Shown one piece after another: positions 37,394 to 47,690 of a stretch of DNA of 64,000 nucleotides. The notes below the pieces were generated by a model, which was not told the DNA's origin, made no database searches, and worked only from the letters and a program-made list of their open reading frames with translations. Origin of the DNA: Streptomyces sp. yr375 (GTDB lineage Bacteria; Actinomycetota; Actinomycetes; Streptomycetales; Streptomycetaceae). Numbering within the stretch: the stretch's first letter is position 1; the number at the start of each line of letters is the position of its first letter. The stretch is from NCBI RefSeq assembly GCF_900110755.1, contig NZ_FOFF01000003.1:1-64000 (forward strand), in the 5' to 3' direction. Position numbers and translations under genes: made by a program.

Positions 37394-38542
37394 ATGAGCA
37401 CCTACGGCAACTTCAGCGCCCCCATCGGTTCCCGCCGCGCCCCCGCACTCCGCACGGTGGGCACGAGGGAGCGCCGCTCGCACCTCACCGCGCCCCGGGT
37501 GCCGACCGTCGGCATCGACATCGGCGGCACGAAGGTGATGGCGGGCGTCGTCGACGCCGACGGCAACATCCTGGAGAAGGTCCGCACGGAGACCCCGGAC
37601 AAGTCCAAGAGCCCGAAGGTCGTGGAGGACACGATCGTCGAGCTGGTCCTGGACCTGTCCGACCGCCACGACGTGCACGCGGTCGGCGTCGGCGCGGCGG
37701 GGTGGGTCGACGCGGACCGCAACCGCGTCCTGTTCGCGCCCCACCTGTCCTGGCGCAACGAGCCCCTCAGGGACCGCCTCTCCGGCCGCCTGGCGGTGCC
37801 CGTCCTCGTCGACAACGACGCCAACACCGCCGCCTGGGCGGAGTGGCGGTTCGGCGCGGGCCGCGGCGAGGACCACCTCGTCATGATCACGCTCGGCACC
37901 GGCATCGGCGGCGCGATCCTGGAGGACGGCCAGGTCAAGCGCGGCAAGTACGGCGTCGCCGGCGAGTTCGGCCATATGCAGGTCGTGCCCGGCGGCCACC
38001 GCTGCCCGTGCGGCAACCGCGGCTGCTGGGAGCAGTACAGCTCGGGCAACGCGCTGGTCAGGGAGGCGCGCGAGATGGCCGCCGCCGACTCCCCGGTGGC
38101 CTACGGGATCATCGAGCACGTCAAGGGGAACATCGGCGACATCACCGGCCCGATGATCACCGAGCTGGCCCGCGAGGGCGACGCCATGTGCATCGAGCTG
38201 CTCCAGGACATCGGCCAGTGGCTCGGCGTCGGCATCGCCAACCTGGCCGCCGCCCTCGACCCGTCCTGCTTCGTGATCGGCGGCGGTGTCTCGGCCGCCG
38301 ACGACCTGCTGATCGCCCCCGCGCGGGACGCGTTCAAGCGCCAGCTCACCGGCCGCGGCTACCGCCCCGAGGCCCGCATCGTCCGCGCCCAGCTCGGCCC
38401 CGACGCCGGCATGGTCGGCGCCGCCGACCTGGCCCGGCTGGTCGCCCGCCGCTTCCGGCGCGCCAAGCGCCGCCGCGTGGAGCGCTACGAGCGCTTCGAA
38501 CGGTTCACGGACGCGGCCCGCCGCACCCAGGACACGGCGTGA
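37394..38542 (+). CDS. ROK-family sugar kinase (glucokinase-like)
   Basis: A 382-residue ROK protein without a DNA-binding domain. The ATP motif reads GIDIGGTKVMAGVVD, catalytic Asp lies in VLVDNDANTAAWAEW, the phosphate-binding loop is LGTGIGGAI, and the zinc-binding ROK signature is CPCGNRGCWEQY. It phosphorylates glucose or a related sugar with ATP. An N-terminal extension of about 38 residues and a basic C-terminal tail (FRRAKRRRVERYERFERF) are unusual. It follows the sugar ABC genes on the same strand, fitting uptake followed by phosphorylation. Confidence 0.88.
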   Translation: MSTYGNFSAPIGSRRAPALRTVGTRERRSHLTAPRVPTVGIDIGGTKVMAGVVDADGNILEKVRTETPDKSKSPKVVEDTIVELVLDLSDRHDVHAVGVGAAGWVDADRNRVLFAPHLSWRNEPLRDRLSGRLAVPVLVDNDANTAAWAEWRFGAGRGEDHLVMITLGTGIGGAILEDGQVKRGKYGVAGEFGHMQVVPGGHRCPCGNRGCWEQYSSGNALVREAREMAAADSPVAYGIIEHVKGNIGDITGPMITELAREGDAMCIELLQDIGQWLGVGIANLAAALDPSCFVIGGGVSAADDLLIAPARDAFKRQLTGRGYRPEARIVRAQLGPDAGMVGAADLARLVARRFRRAKRRRVERYERFERFTDAARRTQDTA

Positions 38543-38635
38543 CGGCCGCGTCACCCCGCACGACCGGGGAGACGACCTGAGACACTGCATGACCGTTGCA
38601 CCACCCCGTACCACCCGCACCACCTGGGACATCGC

Positions 38636-39229
38636 ATGACAGCACCGCTGCCCCACCAGGCCGCGTCCCCCGAAGAGCCGCCCCGCCCGCCGGAGGACCG
38701 CCGCCATGTGATCCGCCGCAGGGCGCTCACCCTGCTGATCATCGTGCTGCTCATCGGTGTCCCGGCCGGCTACCTGGTGATCTCCGCCAACCAGAGCCGC
38801 GACAGCGGCAAGGACAAGGAAGCGAAGTACTCGGCGACCGGCCTGACCGCGGCCTGGCCGTCGAAGGTCCAGCGCCGCCTGTACCAGGTGCCGATCCCGC
38901 ACCCCTCCAACCAGGTCGCCTACTACGAGACGAACAACTGGAAGACCAGCCGCCTCTACGTGCAGTTCCAGACCACACAGGCAGGCCTCGACCAGTTCCT
39001 CGCGGACATCGGCGTCAGCCGGGCCGACCTGAAGAAGGGCGACATCGCCATCAGCGCCCGCGACCAGCAGATCACCGGCTGGAAGTTCACCGGCCCCGGC
39101 TCCCGCCCCGGCGACGACTTCGGCATCGTCCACACGCAGGAGAACCCCGACCCGACGCTGGACATCGTGGTGAACACCGGCAACGCGATCTACCCCTTCG
39201 TCTACGTAGTTTCACGCACGGTGCCCTAA
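38636..39229 (+). CDS. Membrane-anchored protein of unknown function
   Basis: A 197-residue protein with a Pro/Glu-rich N-terminus, one transmembrane helix ([20 protein letters not shown]) and an extracytoplasmic domain of about 140 residues. The latter contains [34 protein letters not shown] and TGWKFTGPG. The orientation is probably N-in. I recognise no family; the pattern is like conserved Streptomyces sugar-locus membrane proteins. It may share the operon with the ROK kinase 94 bases upstream. Confidence 0.65.
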   Translation: MTAPLPHQAASPEEPPRPPEDRRHVIRRRALTLLIIVLLIGVPAGYLVISANQSRDSGKDKEAKYSATGLTAAWPSKVQRRLYQVPIPHPSNQVAYYETNNWKTSRLYVQFQTTQAGLDQFLADIGVSRADLKKGDIAISARDQQITGWKFTGPGSRPGDDFGIVHTQENPDPTLDIVVNTGNAIYPFVYVVSRTVP

Positions 39230-39351
39230 CCGAACGGGACCGGAGCCCACCCAATGGGGTGCTCGGCCGGCCGCCGGGACCGATTGTCAGACCCCGCCCG
39301 TAGAGTCGAAGACGACTGATCCGACACACGGCCGGGAGGTGGACACAAGGC

Positions 39352-42300
39352 ATGAGCACGACGACCGACGGGCCGGCTTCGCCAGAGCCCGGCCCAGGCC
39401 CCGGCCCCGTCTCGGGTCCCGGCCCCGTCTCGGGTCCCGGCCCCGTCTCGGGTCCCGGCTCCGTCTCGGGTCCCGGCTCCGTCTCGGGTCCCGGCCCCGG
39501 CTCCGTCTCGGGTCCCGGTCCCGGCTCCGTCTCGGGCTCCGGTCCCGGCCTCCGCTCGGGTTCCAGGTCCGGTCCTGGCCTCGCCTCGGGTCCCGGCTCC
39601 GGTTCCGGCCTCGCCTCGGGCCCTGGCGCCGCCTCGGGTCCCGACCCCGCCTCGGGTCCCGGCCTCGGCCCCGGTTCCGGCCTCGTCTCCGTGCGGCTTG
39701 CCGCCGTCTTTCTGCCCGGGGCCCTTCCGCGCGAGGGCCGCGTCGTCTTCTGGGATCCGTCGGACGGGCCGCCGATCCGTACGGCGGACGCGGCACACGG
39801 CGTACCTGAGGCGGAGGTCGTGGAGCTGACCGTCGTGCGGCGGTACGGCTCCTCCATCCGCCGTAAGCAGGCCCCCGCGCTCTCCCTGCCGCTCGACACG
39901 GCGCTTCCGCTGCTCGTGCGCGCCCGCCGTGACCCCGCCGCCCATCCGGCCACCGCCTGCTGGGGAGCCGCCGCGCTGCACGCGCTGCGGCTCACCGCCC
40001 GTGGCCGTCTGCTGCCCGGCCTGACGCCCACCGGGCACGACGCCTGGCGGGCGGGGCCGTTGGACCCGGAGGACATCGCCCACCTCCGCGCGGTCGCCGC
40101 CGCGCTCCCGTACGAGGGCCACGCGGTGCCGCTGACCGGCCCCGGCCCGCTTCGGCTGCCGAAGCCGGAAGCCCTGATGCGCTCCTTCCTGGACGCCGTC
40201 GCCGACACCATGCCGCGCACCCCGGCCGCGCCCCACGCGTGCGGGCGGCCCTTCGCGGACCGCAGGCCCCAGCGGCTGCCCGGCGCGCACGACTGGGCCG
40301 CCGAGGTCGCGGCCGGCATGGACGCGGGCGTGCGGATCTCCCTCCGCCTCGACCTGTCCGCATACGACATGTTCGACGTCTCCGACGCCGACGGCGGGCG
40401 GGTGCGCAGCGCGGGTGCCGCGATCGTCCAGGTGCACAGCCTCGCCGACCCGACGCTGGTGACCGACGCGGCGACCCTGTGGGCGGGCGGCGCCGACGCC
40501 GCCTTCGGGGCACGCGCACGCGTGGACGCGGCGCTCGCCGTGCGGCGCGCGGCCCGCCTCTGGCCCCCGCTCGCCCGCCTCGCCGAACAGGACGCACCGG
40601 ACGTCCTGGCCCTGACCGAGGACGAACTCGGAGACCTGCTCGGCGTGGCGGCCACCCGGCTCGCCGCGGCCGGGGTCGCCGTGCACTGGCCGAGGGACCT
40701 GGCGCAGGACCTCAGCGCCGCCGCCGTGGTCCGCCCCGCGCCGGGCTCGGCGACGGACGGCACCGGCTTCTTCGAGAGCGAGGAACTGCTCCAGTTCCGC
40801 TGGCAGTTGGCGCTCGGCGGAGACCCGCTCAGCGAGGCCGAGATGGACGCGCTGGCGGAGGCCCACCGCCCGGTGGTCCGGCTCCGCGACCAGTGGGTCC
40901 TGGTCGACCCGGCGCTCGTACGCAAGGCCCGCAAACGCGAACTGGGCCTGCTGGACCCGGTCGACGCCCTGTCCGTCGCCCTCGCGGGCACCGCCGAGGT
41001 CGACGGCGAGACCGTGACGGCGGTCCCCGTCGGCGCCCTGGCCGCCCTGCGCGACCGGCTCACCGCCGGGGTGCGGCCCGCGCAGCCGCCCGCCGGCCTG
41101 CACGCCACCCTCCGCGACTACCAACTGCGCGGCCTGGCCTGGCTGGACCTCATGACCTCCCTCGGCCTCGGCGGCTGCCTCGCCGACGACATGGGCCTCG
41201 GCAAGACGATCACCGTCATCGCCCTGCACCTGAAGCGCGCCCGCACCGAACCCACCCTGGTGGTCTGCCCGGCCTCCCTCCTTGGCAACTGGCAGCGCGA
41301 GATCAACCGCTTCGCACCCGGCGTCCCCGTCCGCCGCTTCCACGGCCCCGACCGCAGCCTCGCGGACCTCACCGGCGGCTTCGTCCTCACCACCTACGGC
41401 ACGATGCGCTCGGCGGCCCCGACCCTGGCCGAGCAGCCCTGGGGCATGGTCGTCGCGGACGAGGCACAGCACGTCAAGAACCCCTACTCGGCGACGGCGA
41501 AGGCACTGCGCACGATCCCGACCCCCGCGCGCGTGGCCCTCACCGGCACCCCCGTCGAGAACAACCTCTCCGAGCTGTGGGCCCTGCTCGACTGGACGAC
41601 ACCGGGCCTCCTCGGCCCCCTGAAGTCCTTCCGCGCCCGGCACGCGCGCGCGGTGGAGAACGGCGAGGACGACCAGGCGGTGGAGCGCCTCGCCCGCCTG
41701 GTACGCCCCTTCCTGCTGCGCCGCAAGAAGTCCGACCCCGGCATCGTGCCCGAGCTGCCGCCCAAGACGGAGACCGACCACCCGGTCCCGCTCACCCGCG
41801 AACAGGCCGCGCTGTACGAGGCGGTGGTACGGGAGTCCCTGCTGGCCATCGAGACCGCCGACGGCATCGCCCGGCGCGGCCTGGTGCTGAAGCTGCTGGG
41901 CGCGCTGAAGCAGATCTGCGACCACCCGGCCCTCTACCTCAAGGAGGAGGCGGTCTCGGTCGGCGACGCCCTGGCCGCCCGTTCCGGCAAACTCGCCCTT
42001 CTGGACGAGCTGTTGGACACCCTGCTCGCTGAGGACGGCTCGGCCCTCGTCTTCACGCAGTACGTCGGCATGGCCCGCCTGATCGCCGCCCACCTCACCG
42101 CCCGCGCGGTCCCCCTCGCCCTCCTGCACGGCGGCACCCCGGTACCCGAGCGGGAGCGGATGGTGGACCGATTCCAGAGCGGCGAGACGCCGATCCTGGT
42201 CCTCTCCCTGAAGGCCGCCGGCACCGGCCTCAACCTCACGCGCGCGGGCCATGTCATCCACTTCGACCGCTGGTGGAATCCGGCGGTCGAGGAGCAGGCC

Positions 42301-42507
42301 ACCGACCGCGCCTACCGCATCGGCCAGACCCAGCCGGTCCAGGTCCACCGCCTCATCACCGAGGGCACGGTCGAGGACCGCATCGCCGAGATGCTCCAGG
42401 CCAAGCGCGCCCTGGCCGACGCGATCCTCGGCTCCGGCGAGTCGGCCCTCACGGAACTGACGGACCGCGAGCTGTCCGACCTGGTCAGACTGCGGAGGGA
42501 GACGTGA
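39352..42507 (+). CDS. SNF2-family DEAD/H helicase (SWIM-associated)
   Basis: A 1051-residue ATPase. The first 105 residues are a low-complexity Pro/Gly/Ser tract. After a variable bacterial SNF2 N-terminal region comes the motor: Q-motif-like [15 protein letters not shown], Walker A DDMGLGKT, motif [12 protein letters not shown], motif [16 protein letters not shown], and the C-terminal lobe with [25 protein letters not shown] and [10 protein letters not shown]. It is a double-stranded DNA translocase. The next gene, a SWIM zinc-finger protein, overlaps by one base; this SNF2-SWIM pairing is conserved in actinobacteria. A role in DNA repair or chromatin-like remodelling is presumed. Confidence 0.9.
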   Translation: MSTTTDGPASPEPGPGPGPVSGPGPVSGPGPVSGPGSVSGPGSVSGPGPGSVSGPGPGSVSGSGPGLRSGSRSGPGLASGPGSGSGLASGPGAASGPDPASGPGLGPGSGLVSVRLAAVFLPGALPREGRVVFWDPSDGPPIRTADAAHGVPEAEVVELTVVRRYGSSIRRKQAPALSLPLDTALPLLVRARRDPAAHPATACWGAAALHALRLTARGRLLPGLTPTGHDAWRAGPLDPEDIAHLRAVAAALPYEGHAVPLTGPGPLRLPKPEALMRSFLDAVADTMPRTPAAPHACGRPFADRRPQRLPGAHDWAAEVAAGMDAGVRISLRLDLSAYDMFDVSDADGGRVRSAGAAIVQVHSLADPTLVTDAATLWAGGADAAFGARARVDAALAVRRAARLWPPLARLAEQDAPDVLALTEDELGDLLGVAATRLAAAGVAVHWPRDLAQDLSAAAVVRPAPGSATDGTGFFESEELLQFRWQLALGGDPLSEAEMDALAEAHRPVVRLRDQWVLVDPALVRKARKRELGLLDPVDALSVALAGTAEVDGETVTAVPVGALAALRDRLTAGVRPAQPPAGLHATLRDYQLRGLAWLDLMTSLGLGGCLADDMGLGKTITVIALHLKRARTEPTLVVCPASLLGNWQREINRFAPGVPVRRFHGPDRSLADLTGGFVLTTYGTMRSAAPTLAEQPWGMVVADEAQHVKNPYSATAKALRTIPTPARVALTGTPVENNLSELWALLDWTTPGLLGPLKSFRARHARAVENGEDDQAVERLARLVRPFLLRRKKSDPGIVPELPPKTETDHPVPLTREQAALYEAVVRESLLAIETADGIARRGLVLKLLGALKQICDHPALYLKEEAVSVGDALAARSGKLALLDELLDTLLAEDGSALVFTQYVGMARLIAAHLTARAVPLALLHGGTPVPERERMVDRFQSGETPILVLSLKAAGTGLNLTRAGHVIHFDRWWNPAVEEQATDRAYRIGQTQPVQVHRLITEGTVEDRIAEMLQAKRALADAILGSGESALTELTDRELSDLVRLRRET
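39390..39690 (+). repeat. 18-bp coding tandem repeats in the SNF2 gene 5' end
   Basis: Units such as GGTCCCGGCTCCGTCTCG repeat many times in frame, encoding (G-P-G-P/S-V-S)n and later G-P-G-L-A-S variants. Both 18-bp and 24-bp spacings occur. The array gives a flexible, probably disordered N-terminal tail. The repeated DNA is a candidate for length variation between strains without frameshift, because units are multiples of three. Confidence 0.85.
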
Positions 42508-44564
42508 TGGGGGAGCCGGAGAAGGACGACATCGAGGCCGAGGCTGAGGCTGTCACGGCTGCGGCTGCGGCGGCGCACCCGGAGCCGAAGCAGGAGCCGG
42601 AGCAGGAACAGGAGCAGGGCGGCAGGCCGGCCGACGAGGCCCGCCGGGCGTTGCGGGCGGCCCGGGAACGGCGGCAGGAACAGCAGGCGCAGGAGTCGTC
42701 ACACCGCCCCGGAGACGCTCCGTCCCGGCCCGCCGACGCGGCCCGCGCGGCCCTGCGGCGCCCATCGACCCCGGCTCCCGCAGCGCCCTCCGCTCCCGAG
42801 GAGGGTGCCCCGGCAGCAGACGCCGTCCCCATCCCCGTAGCGGCCCCCGTTCCCCCGACGGATGTCACCCCGGCAGCCGACAAGCCGGGCGCTCCGACCG
42901 CCCCGACCGGTTCGCGCCCAGGGGACATCGCCCGTGAGGCCCTGCGGGCGGCACGCGCGCAGACGCGACAGGGCTCCGCCGAGCCCGGGGCGCAGCCAGC
43001 ACGGGAAACCGGACGCAGCGGCCCCCGCCCCTCCGAAGCCAGACGCCCCGGCCGCATACGTGACCACGTCGCCGATGAACGAGCCCGTGTCGTAAGGGAG
43101 TTGCTCGCCGACGCCTTCCGGATGCCCCCGGAGGAGACACCCGACCCGGAACCCGAGCCAGAGGCAGAGCCGACCCCCCGCCCCCAGATGGAGCCCGACC
43201 CCGCCCCCGACCCTGATCTCGACCTCGACCCTGATTTCGACCCCGCCCCCGACTGGCACAACGCACCCCCGCCCCCCACCCCCCGCTCCATGGCCGCCCC
43301 GTCCCGGGACGGCGACCACCGCCGTACCTTCCCGCCTCTCCCGCCCCTCCCCGCCCTCCCCCCGCGCCCCGCCGGCCCCTTCGCCGAGACCTGGTGGGGC
43401 AACGCCTGGGTCGGCGCGCTCGAAGAAGGCGCTCTGGACCCCAAGCGCCTGCTGCGCGGCCGGGGTTACGCCGAGCAGGGGCACGTGGACGCGATCACGG
43501 TCACCCCCGGGCTCGTCCTGGCGTACGTGCAGGGCAGCCGCCCCCGCCCCTACCGCGTGCAGGTGCGACTGCGCACCCTCACGGAGGACGACTGGGAACG
43601 CTTCCTGGAGGCCGCCGTCGAGCGCCCCGGACACATCGCCGCGCTGCTCGACAAGGAGATGCCCGAGTCCCTCGCCGACTGCGGGGTGCCGCTGCTGCCC
43701 GGTCCCGGCGACCTCGACCCGCAGTGCAGTTGCCCCGACCACGGTCACCCCTGCAAGCACGCCGCCGCCCTCTGCTACCAGACCGCGCGGCTGCTCGACG
43801 CCGACCCGTTCGTGCTGCTCCTGCTGCGCGGTCGCGGCGAACTCGAAGTGCTCGACGCGCTGTCCCGCCGTAACGCCACCCGCGCGGCGCGCGCCGCACA
43901 GGAGCAGCAACCCGAACCGCTGCCGGGCGTCCGGGCCGTCGAAGCCCTCGCCGATCGTCGACTCCCGCCGCTCCCGGCCCCGTTGCCCGGACCCCCGCAC
44001 CCCGAGCAGCCCCCGGCGTACCCGTCCGCGCCGAACGGCCCCGACTCCTTCGCGCTGGACCACCTCGCGACGGACGCGGCAGCCCGCGCCCACGCCCTGC
44101 TGACCACCGGTCAGGACGGGATCGGCGAACTGACCCTCTGGCAGGACGCCGTCCGGCTCGCCGCGTCCCGCCCCGGCTCCGGACTTACCGTCACCACCCG
44201 CGCCCTGTACGCCTCGCTCGCCCTGGCCGTCGGCCGCACCCCGTCCGAGCTGGCCCGCGCGGTGGCCGCCTGGCGGCAGGGCGGGCCGGACGGACTCACC
44301 GTCCTGGAGGAGACCTGGGACCCGCCGGCCGGCCGCTTCGACCGGGCCCGCCCCCTCCTCCTGGCCGCCGACCTCCCCGCCTTCCGCCCCCGCCGCAACC
44401 ACCTCACCCACCCTCGCGGCCACGTCCAACTCCGCTTCGGCCGCGACGGCTTGTGGTACGCCTACGAGTCGGAGCCGGGCCACGACGACTGGTGGCCGCG
44501 CGGCACCCCCGACCCGGACCCGGTGGGCGCCCTCACCGGCCTCGGCGCTTCGGACGACCTGTGA
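42507..44564 (+). CDS. SWIM zinc-finger protein
   Basis: A 685-residue protein. Residues 1-280 are Ala/Glu/Pro-rich low complexity, with two repeats of the form ADEARRALRAARERR / GDIAREALRAARAQ. The conserved part begins near 290 (WWGNAWVGALEEGALDP). The SWIM motif CSCPDHGHPCKHAAALCYQ (C-x-C-x5-C-x-H arrangement) lies near residue 410. SWIM domains bind zinc and DNA or protein. Its start overlaps the SNF2 stop (TGATG), so the two act together. The C-terminal part, with VAAWRQGGPDGLTVLEETWD, is a helical domain of unknown role. Confidence 0.85.
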   Translation: MGEPEKDDIEAEAEAVTAAAAAAHPEPKQEPEQEQEQGGRPADEARRALRAARERRQEQQAQESSHRPGDAPSRPADAARAALRRPSTPAPAAPSAPEEGAPAADAVPIPVAAPVPPTDVTPAADKPGAPTAPTGSRPGDIAREALRAARAQTRQGSAEPGAQPARETGRSGPRPSEARRPGRIRDHVADERARVVRELLADAFRMPPEETPDPEPEPEAEPTPRPQMEPDPAPDPDLDLDPDFDPAPDWHNAPPPPTPRSMAAPSRDGDHRRTFPPLPPLPALPPRPAGPFAETWWGNAWVGALEEGALDPKRLLRGRGYAEQGHVDAITVTPGLVLAYVQGSRPRPYRVQVRLRTLTEDDWERFLEAAVERPGHIAALLDKEMPESLADCGVPLLPGPGDLDPQCSCPDHGHPCKHAAALCYQTARLLDADPFVLLLLRGRGELEVLDALSRRNATRAARAAQEQQPEPLPGVRAVEALADRRLPPLPAPLPGPPHPEQPPAYPSAPNGPDSFALDHLATDAAARAHALLTTGQDGIGELTLWQDAVRLAASRPGSGLTVTTRALYASLALAVGRTPSELARAVAAWRQGGPDGLTVLEETWDPPAGRFDRARPLLLAADLPAFRPRRNHLTHPRGHVQLRFGRDGLWYAYESEPGHDDWWPRGTPDPDPVGALTGLGASDDL

Positions 44565-44769
44565 GCCGCCGGAAGATACCGCATCGACGGGCCTCAGGAG
44601 CGGGATGTCCGGGAGGTCTCGGGCCGCGCGGGATGCCTCTGTACGATGCCTGAGGCCGGGAAACGGCATGTGGAGGGAGCGTCGAGGATCTTCGCGATCC
44701 CGCCACAACAGGGGAGGGACTGCGCAGCGTTCCCACCCGACGCCGTGAGGAAACGTGAGATGTGAGAGC

Positions 44770-46089
44770 GTGAGTCGAGTGAGCGAGACGACTGCCGCAC
44801 CCCTGCAATACCGCTTCGACGGTCCGGAAGACGCTCCGGTGCTGATCCTGGCTCCCTCACTGGGCACCACCTGGCACATGTGGGACCGTCAGGTCCCCGA
44901 GCTGGCTCAGCAGTGGCGGGTGTTCCGGTTCGACCTGCCCGGTCACGGCGGTGCCCCGGCCTACCCGGCGGGTTCGGTCGCCGAACTCGCCGCGCGCCTC
45001 CTCGCCACACTCGACGTGCTCGGGGTGCAGCGCTTCGGCTACGCGGGCTGCGCGTTCGGCGGCGCGGTCGGCGTGGAGCTGGCCCTGCGGCACCCGGAGC
45101 GCGTCGCCTCGCTCGCGCTGATCGCCGCCTCGCCCCGGTTCGGCACGGCCGACGAGTTCCGCCAGCGCGGTGTCATAGTGCGCACCAACGGCCTCGACCC
45201 CATCGCCCGCACCTCGCCCGACCGCTGGTTCACCAGCGGCTTCGCGGCCGCCCAGCCCGCGATCACCGAGTGGGCCGTGCAGATGGTGCGCACCACCGAC
45301 CCCGGCTGCTACATAGCGGCCTGCGAGGCCCTCGCCGCGTTCGACGTACGGGCCGAGATCGGTCTCGTCGGCGTTCCCACGCTGGTCCTCGTCGGCTCCG
45401 ACGACCAGGTCACCGGCCCCGCCGAGGCGCGTACCCTGGTCGCCGGGATCCCGGACGCCCGGCTGGCCGTCGTACCGGGGGCCTCGCACCTGGTCCCGGT
45501 CGAGCAGCCCGCCGCCGTCACCGACCTGCTGGTCCGCCACTTCTCCACCGCCTGGCAGCCCGCCCACGACTCCGTCACCGGGCAGACGGCCGTCCCGGGG
45601 ATCCCCGTCAGAGCGGTCCTGACCGCGCCCCAGCAGTCCCCGCAGCCGCTGGCCATCGCGGAGATCGCGCCCGCCCCCGTCGTCGAACCGCCGCAGCTCA
45701 TGGGCCGCCCCGATCCGTACGACGCCGGTCTGAAGGTGCGCCGGGAGGTCCTCGGCGACGCCCATGTCGACCGGGCGCTGTCGCAGGCCGACGAGTTCTC
45801 GGGCGACTTCCAGGAGTTCCTGACCCGCTACGCCTGGGGCGAGATCTGGGACCGCCCCGGCCTCGACCGGCGCACCCGCTCCTGCGTCACGCTCACCGCG
45901 CTGGTCGCCGGCGGCCACCTGGAGGAGCTCGCCTTCCACACCCGCGCCGCCCTGCGCAACGGCCTCACCCCGGACGAGATCAAGGAAGTGCTGCTCCAGG
46001 CGGCCGTCTACTGCGGCGTACCGTCGGCGAACAGCGCGTTCACGGTGGCGCAGCAGGTGATCCGCGAGGAGACCACCCCCACCGAGTGA
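44770..46089 (+). CDS. pcaL: PcaL-type fusion: enol-lactonase-like and carboxymuconolactone decarboxylase
   Basis: A 439-residue protein. The N-terminal alpha/beta hydrolase (1-260) resembles 3-oxoadipate enol-lactonase, with LGTTWHMWDRQVPEL, FDLPGHGGAP and the acid/His block GASHLVPVEQP. The C-terminal domain (about 310-435) is a 4-carboxymuconolactone decarboxylase: FQEFLTRYAWGEIWDRPGLD, then LTALVAGGHLEELAFHTRAA. This fusion is known from the actinobacterial protocatechuate pathway. The nucleophile elbow reads GCAFGG where GxSxGG is expected, so Ala replaces the catalytic Ser. No pcaGHB genes flank it, so the lactonase half may be inactive or the locus may have another function. I used GTG 44770; another GTG lies three codons later. 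Confidence 0.78.
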   Translation: MSRVSETTAAPLQYRFDGPEDAPVLILAPSLGTTWHMWDRQVPELAQQWRVFRFDLPGHGGAPAYPAGSVAELAARLLATLDVLGVQRFGYAGCAFGGAVGVELALRHPERVASLALIAASPRFGTADEFRQRGVIVRTNGLDPIARTSPDRWFTSGFAAAQPAITEWAVQMVRTTDPGCYIAACEALAAFDVRAEIGLVGVPTLVLVGSDDQVTGPAEARTLVAGIPDARLAVVPGASHLVPVEQPAAVTDLLVRHFSTAWQPAHDSVTGQTAVPGIPVRAVLTAPQQSPQPLAIAEIAPAPVVEPPQLMGRPDPYDAGLKVRREVLGDAHVDRALSQADEFSGDFQEFLTRYAWGEIWDRPGLDRRTRSCVTLTALVAGGHLEELAFHTRAALRNGLTPDEIKEVLLQAAVYCGVPSANSAFTVAQQVIREETTPTE

Positions 46090-46114
46090 GCCCCGTCGCC
46101 GGCGCGGAGGCAGG

Positions 46115-46798
46115 ATGGACGCCATGACGACGGACACGACGGCCGCGCAGGCGGCGACGGCTCTGAAGCTCACGAAGAAGGTCCACGCGTGCGTGCGGCT
46201 GGAGAAGGACGGGCGCGCGCTGGTCCTCGACCCCGGCGGGTTCGGCGAGGCGGACGCGGCCGTCGGCGCGGACGCCATCCTGGTCACGCACGAGCACCCC
46301 GACCACTTCGACGAGGCGCGGCTGCGCGCGGCCATGGACGCGAACCCGGCGGCCGAGATCTGGACCCTGCGGTCGGTCGCCGAGAGGATCTCCGCCGCCT
46401 TCCCCGGCCGTGTTCACACCGTCGGCCACGGCGACACGTTCACCGCCGCCGGCTTCGACGTCCAGGTCCACGGCGAGCTGCACGCCGTCATCCACCCGGA
46501 CATCCCGCGCATCACCAACGTCGGCTACCTGATCGACGGCGGTCGCGTCTTCCACCCCGGCGACGCCCTCACCGTCCCCGACCAGCCCGTCGAGACGCTG
46601 ATGCTTCCGGTGATGGCCCCCTGGAGCAAGATCTCCGAGGTCATCGACTACGTCCGCGAAGTGAGGCCCGAGCGCGCCTACGACATCCACGACGCCCTCC
46701 TCACCGACCTCGCCCGCCCGATCTACGACAACCAGATCGGCGCCCTCGGCGGCGCGCGGCACCTGCGGCTGGCGCCCGGGGAGAGCGCGGCACTGTGA
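46115..46798 (+). CDS. Metallo-beta-lactamase-fold hydrolase
   Basis: A 227-residue protein with the metal motif THEHPDHFD (HxHxDH type) and later HPGDALTVPDQP and YDIHDALLTD supplying further ligands. The fold matches UPF0173/UlaG-like metal-dependent hydrolases. The first methionine at 46115 follows GGAGG by four bases; ATG 46124 is an alternative. The substrate is unknown. It lies 25 bases after the PcaL-like gene and 30 bases before exonuclease III on the same strand. Confidence 0.83.
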   Translation: MDAMTTDTTAAQAATALKLTKKVHACVRLEKDGRALVLDPGGFGEADAAVGADAILVTHEHPDHFDEARLRAAMDANPAAEIWTLRSVAERISAAFPGRVHTVGHGDTFTAAGFDVQVHGELHAVIHPDIPRITNVGYLIDGGRVFHPGDALTVPDQPVETLMLPVMAPWSKISEVIDYVREVRPERAYDIHDALLTDLARPIYDNQIGALGGARHLRLAPGESAAL

Positions 46799-46828
46799 GT
46801 GTCAGTGGCGCCCGGTAGGTTGTGAGGC

Positions 46829-47608
46829 ATGCGCATCGCGACCTGGAACGTGAACTCGATCACCGCCCGCCTGCCGAGGCTCCTGGCCTGGCTGGAGAGC
46901 AGCGGCACCGACGTGCTCTGCCTCCAGGAGGCCAAGGTCGCCGAGGCGCAGTTCCCCCTCGACCAGCTCCGCGAGCTGGGCTACGAGGCGGCGGTCCACG
47001 CCACCGGCCGGTGGAACGGCGTGGCGGTGCTGTCCCGGGTCGGCCTGGCGGACGTCGTCAAGGGCCTGCCCGGCGACCCCGGCTACGAGGGCGCGTCCGA
47101 GCCCCGCGCCATCTCGGCGACCTGCGGCCCGGTCCGCGTCTGGTCGGTGTACGTGCCGAACGGCCGCGAGGTCGACCACCCGCACTATGCCTACAAGCTC
47201 CAGTGGTTCGAGGCCCTCAAGGCGGCCGTCGCGGGCGACGCCACGGGCAGCCGGCCCTTCGCGGTGCTGGGCGATTACAACGTGGCGCCGACCGACGACG
47301 ACGTCTACGACGTGGCCGCCTTCGAGGGCCTCACGCACGTCACCCCCGCCGAGCGCGCCGCCCTGACGTCCCTGCGCGAGGCGGGCCTGTCGGACGTCGT
47401 GCCGCGCCCCCTGAAGTACGACCACCCGTACACGTACTGGGACTACCGCCAGCTCGCCTTCCCCAAGAACCGTGGCATGCGCATCGACCTCGTGTACGGC
47501 AACGAGCCGTTCGCCCAGGCCGTCAAGGACTCCTACGTGGACCGCGAGGAGCGCAAGGGCAAGGGCGCGTCGGACCACGCGCCGGTCGTCGTCGACCTGG
47601 ACGTGTAG
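46829..47608 (+). CDS. xth: Exodeoxyribonuclease III (AP endonuclease)
   Basis: A 259-residue enzyme with all family motifs: MRIATWNVNSITARLPRLL, catalytic Glu in CLQEAKV, YVPNGREVD, Asp and Asn in LGDYNVAPTD, TYWDYRQLAFPKNRGMRIDL, and terminal SDHAPVVVDLD. It incises DNA at abasic sites and removes 3' blocking groups in base excision repair. Streptomyces often carries several copies. The next gene follows at 47691. Confidence 0.94.
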   Translation: MRIATWNVNSITARLPRLLAWLESSGTDVLCLQEAKVAEAQFPLDQLRELGYEAAVHATGRWNGVAVLSRVGLADVVKGLPGDPGYEGASEPRAISATCGPVRVWSVYVPNGREVDHPHYAYKLQWFEALKAAVAGDATGSRPFAVLGDYNVAPTDDDVYDVAAFEGLTHVTPAERAALTSLREAGLSDVVPRPLKYDHPYTYWDYRQLAFPKNRGMRIDLVYGNEPFAQAVKDSYVDREERKGKGASDHAPVVVDLDV

Positions 47609-47690
47609 CTCCGGAAGCCGGGGCCCGGCCGACGAGCGCGTGCCAGCGCGCCTGTGGTGTGCGTACTGGTGCGAGTGTCACGCTGGGCTG

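Noticed and set aside
39226..42348. Very long open frame on the minus strand opposite the SNF2 gene
   Set aside because: Its product is Gly/Arg/Glu-rich without motifs, whereas the plus strand encodes all SNF2 helicase motifs. It is a high-GC shadow frame.
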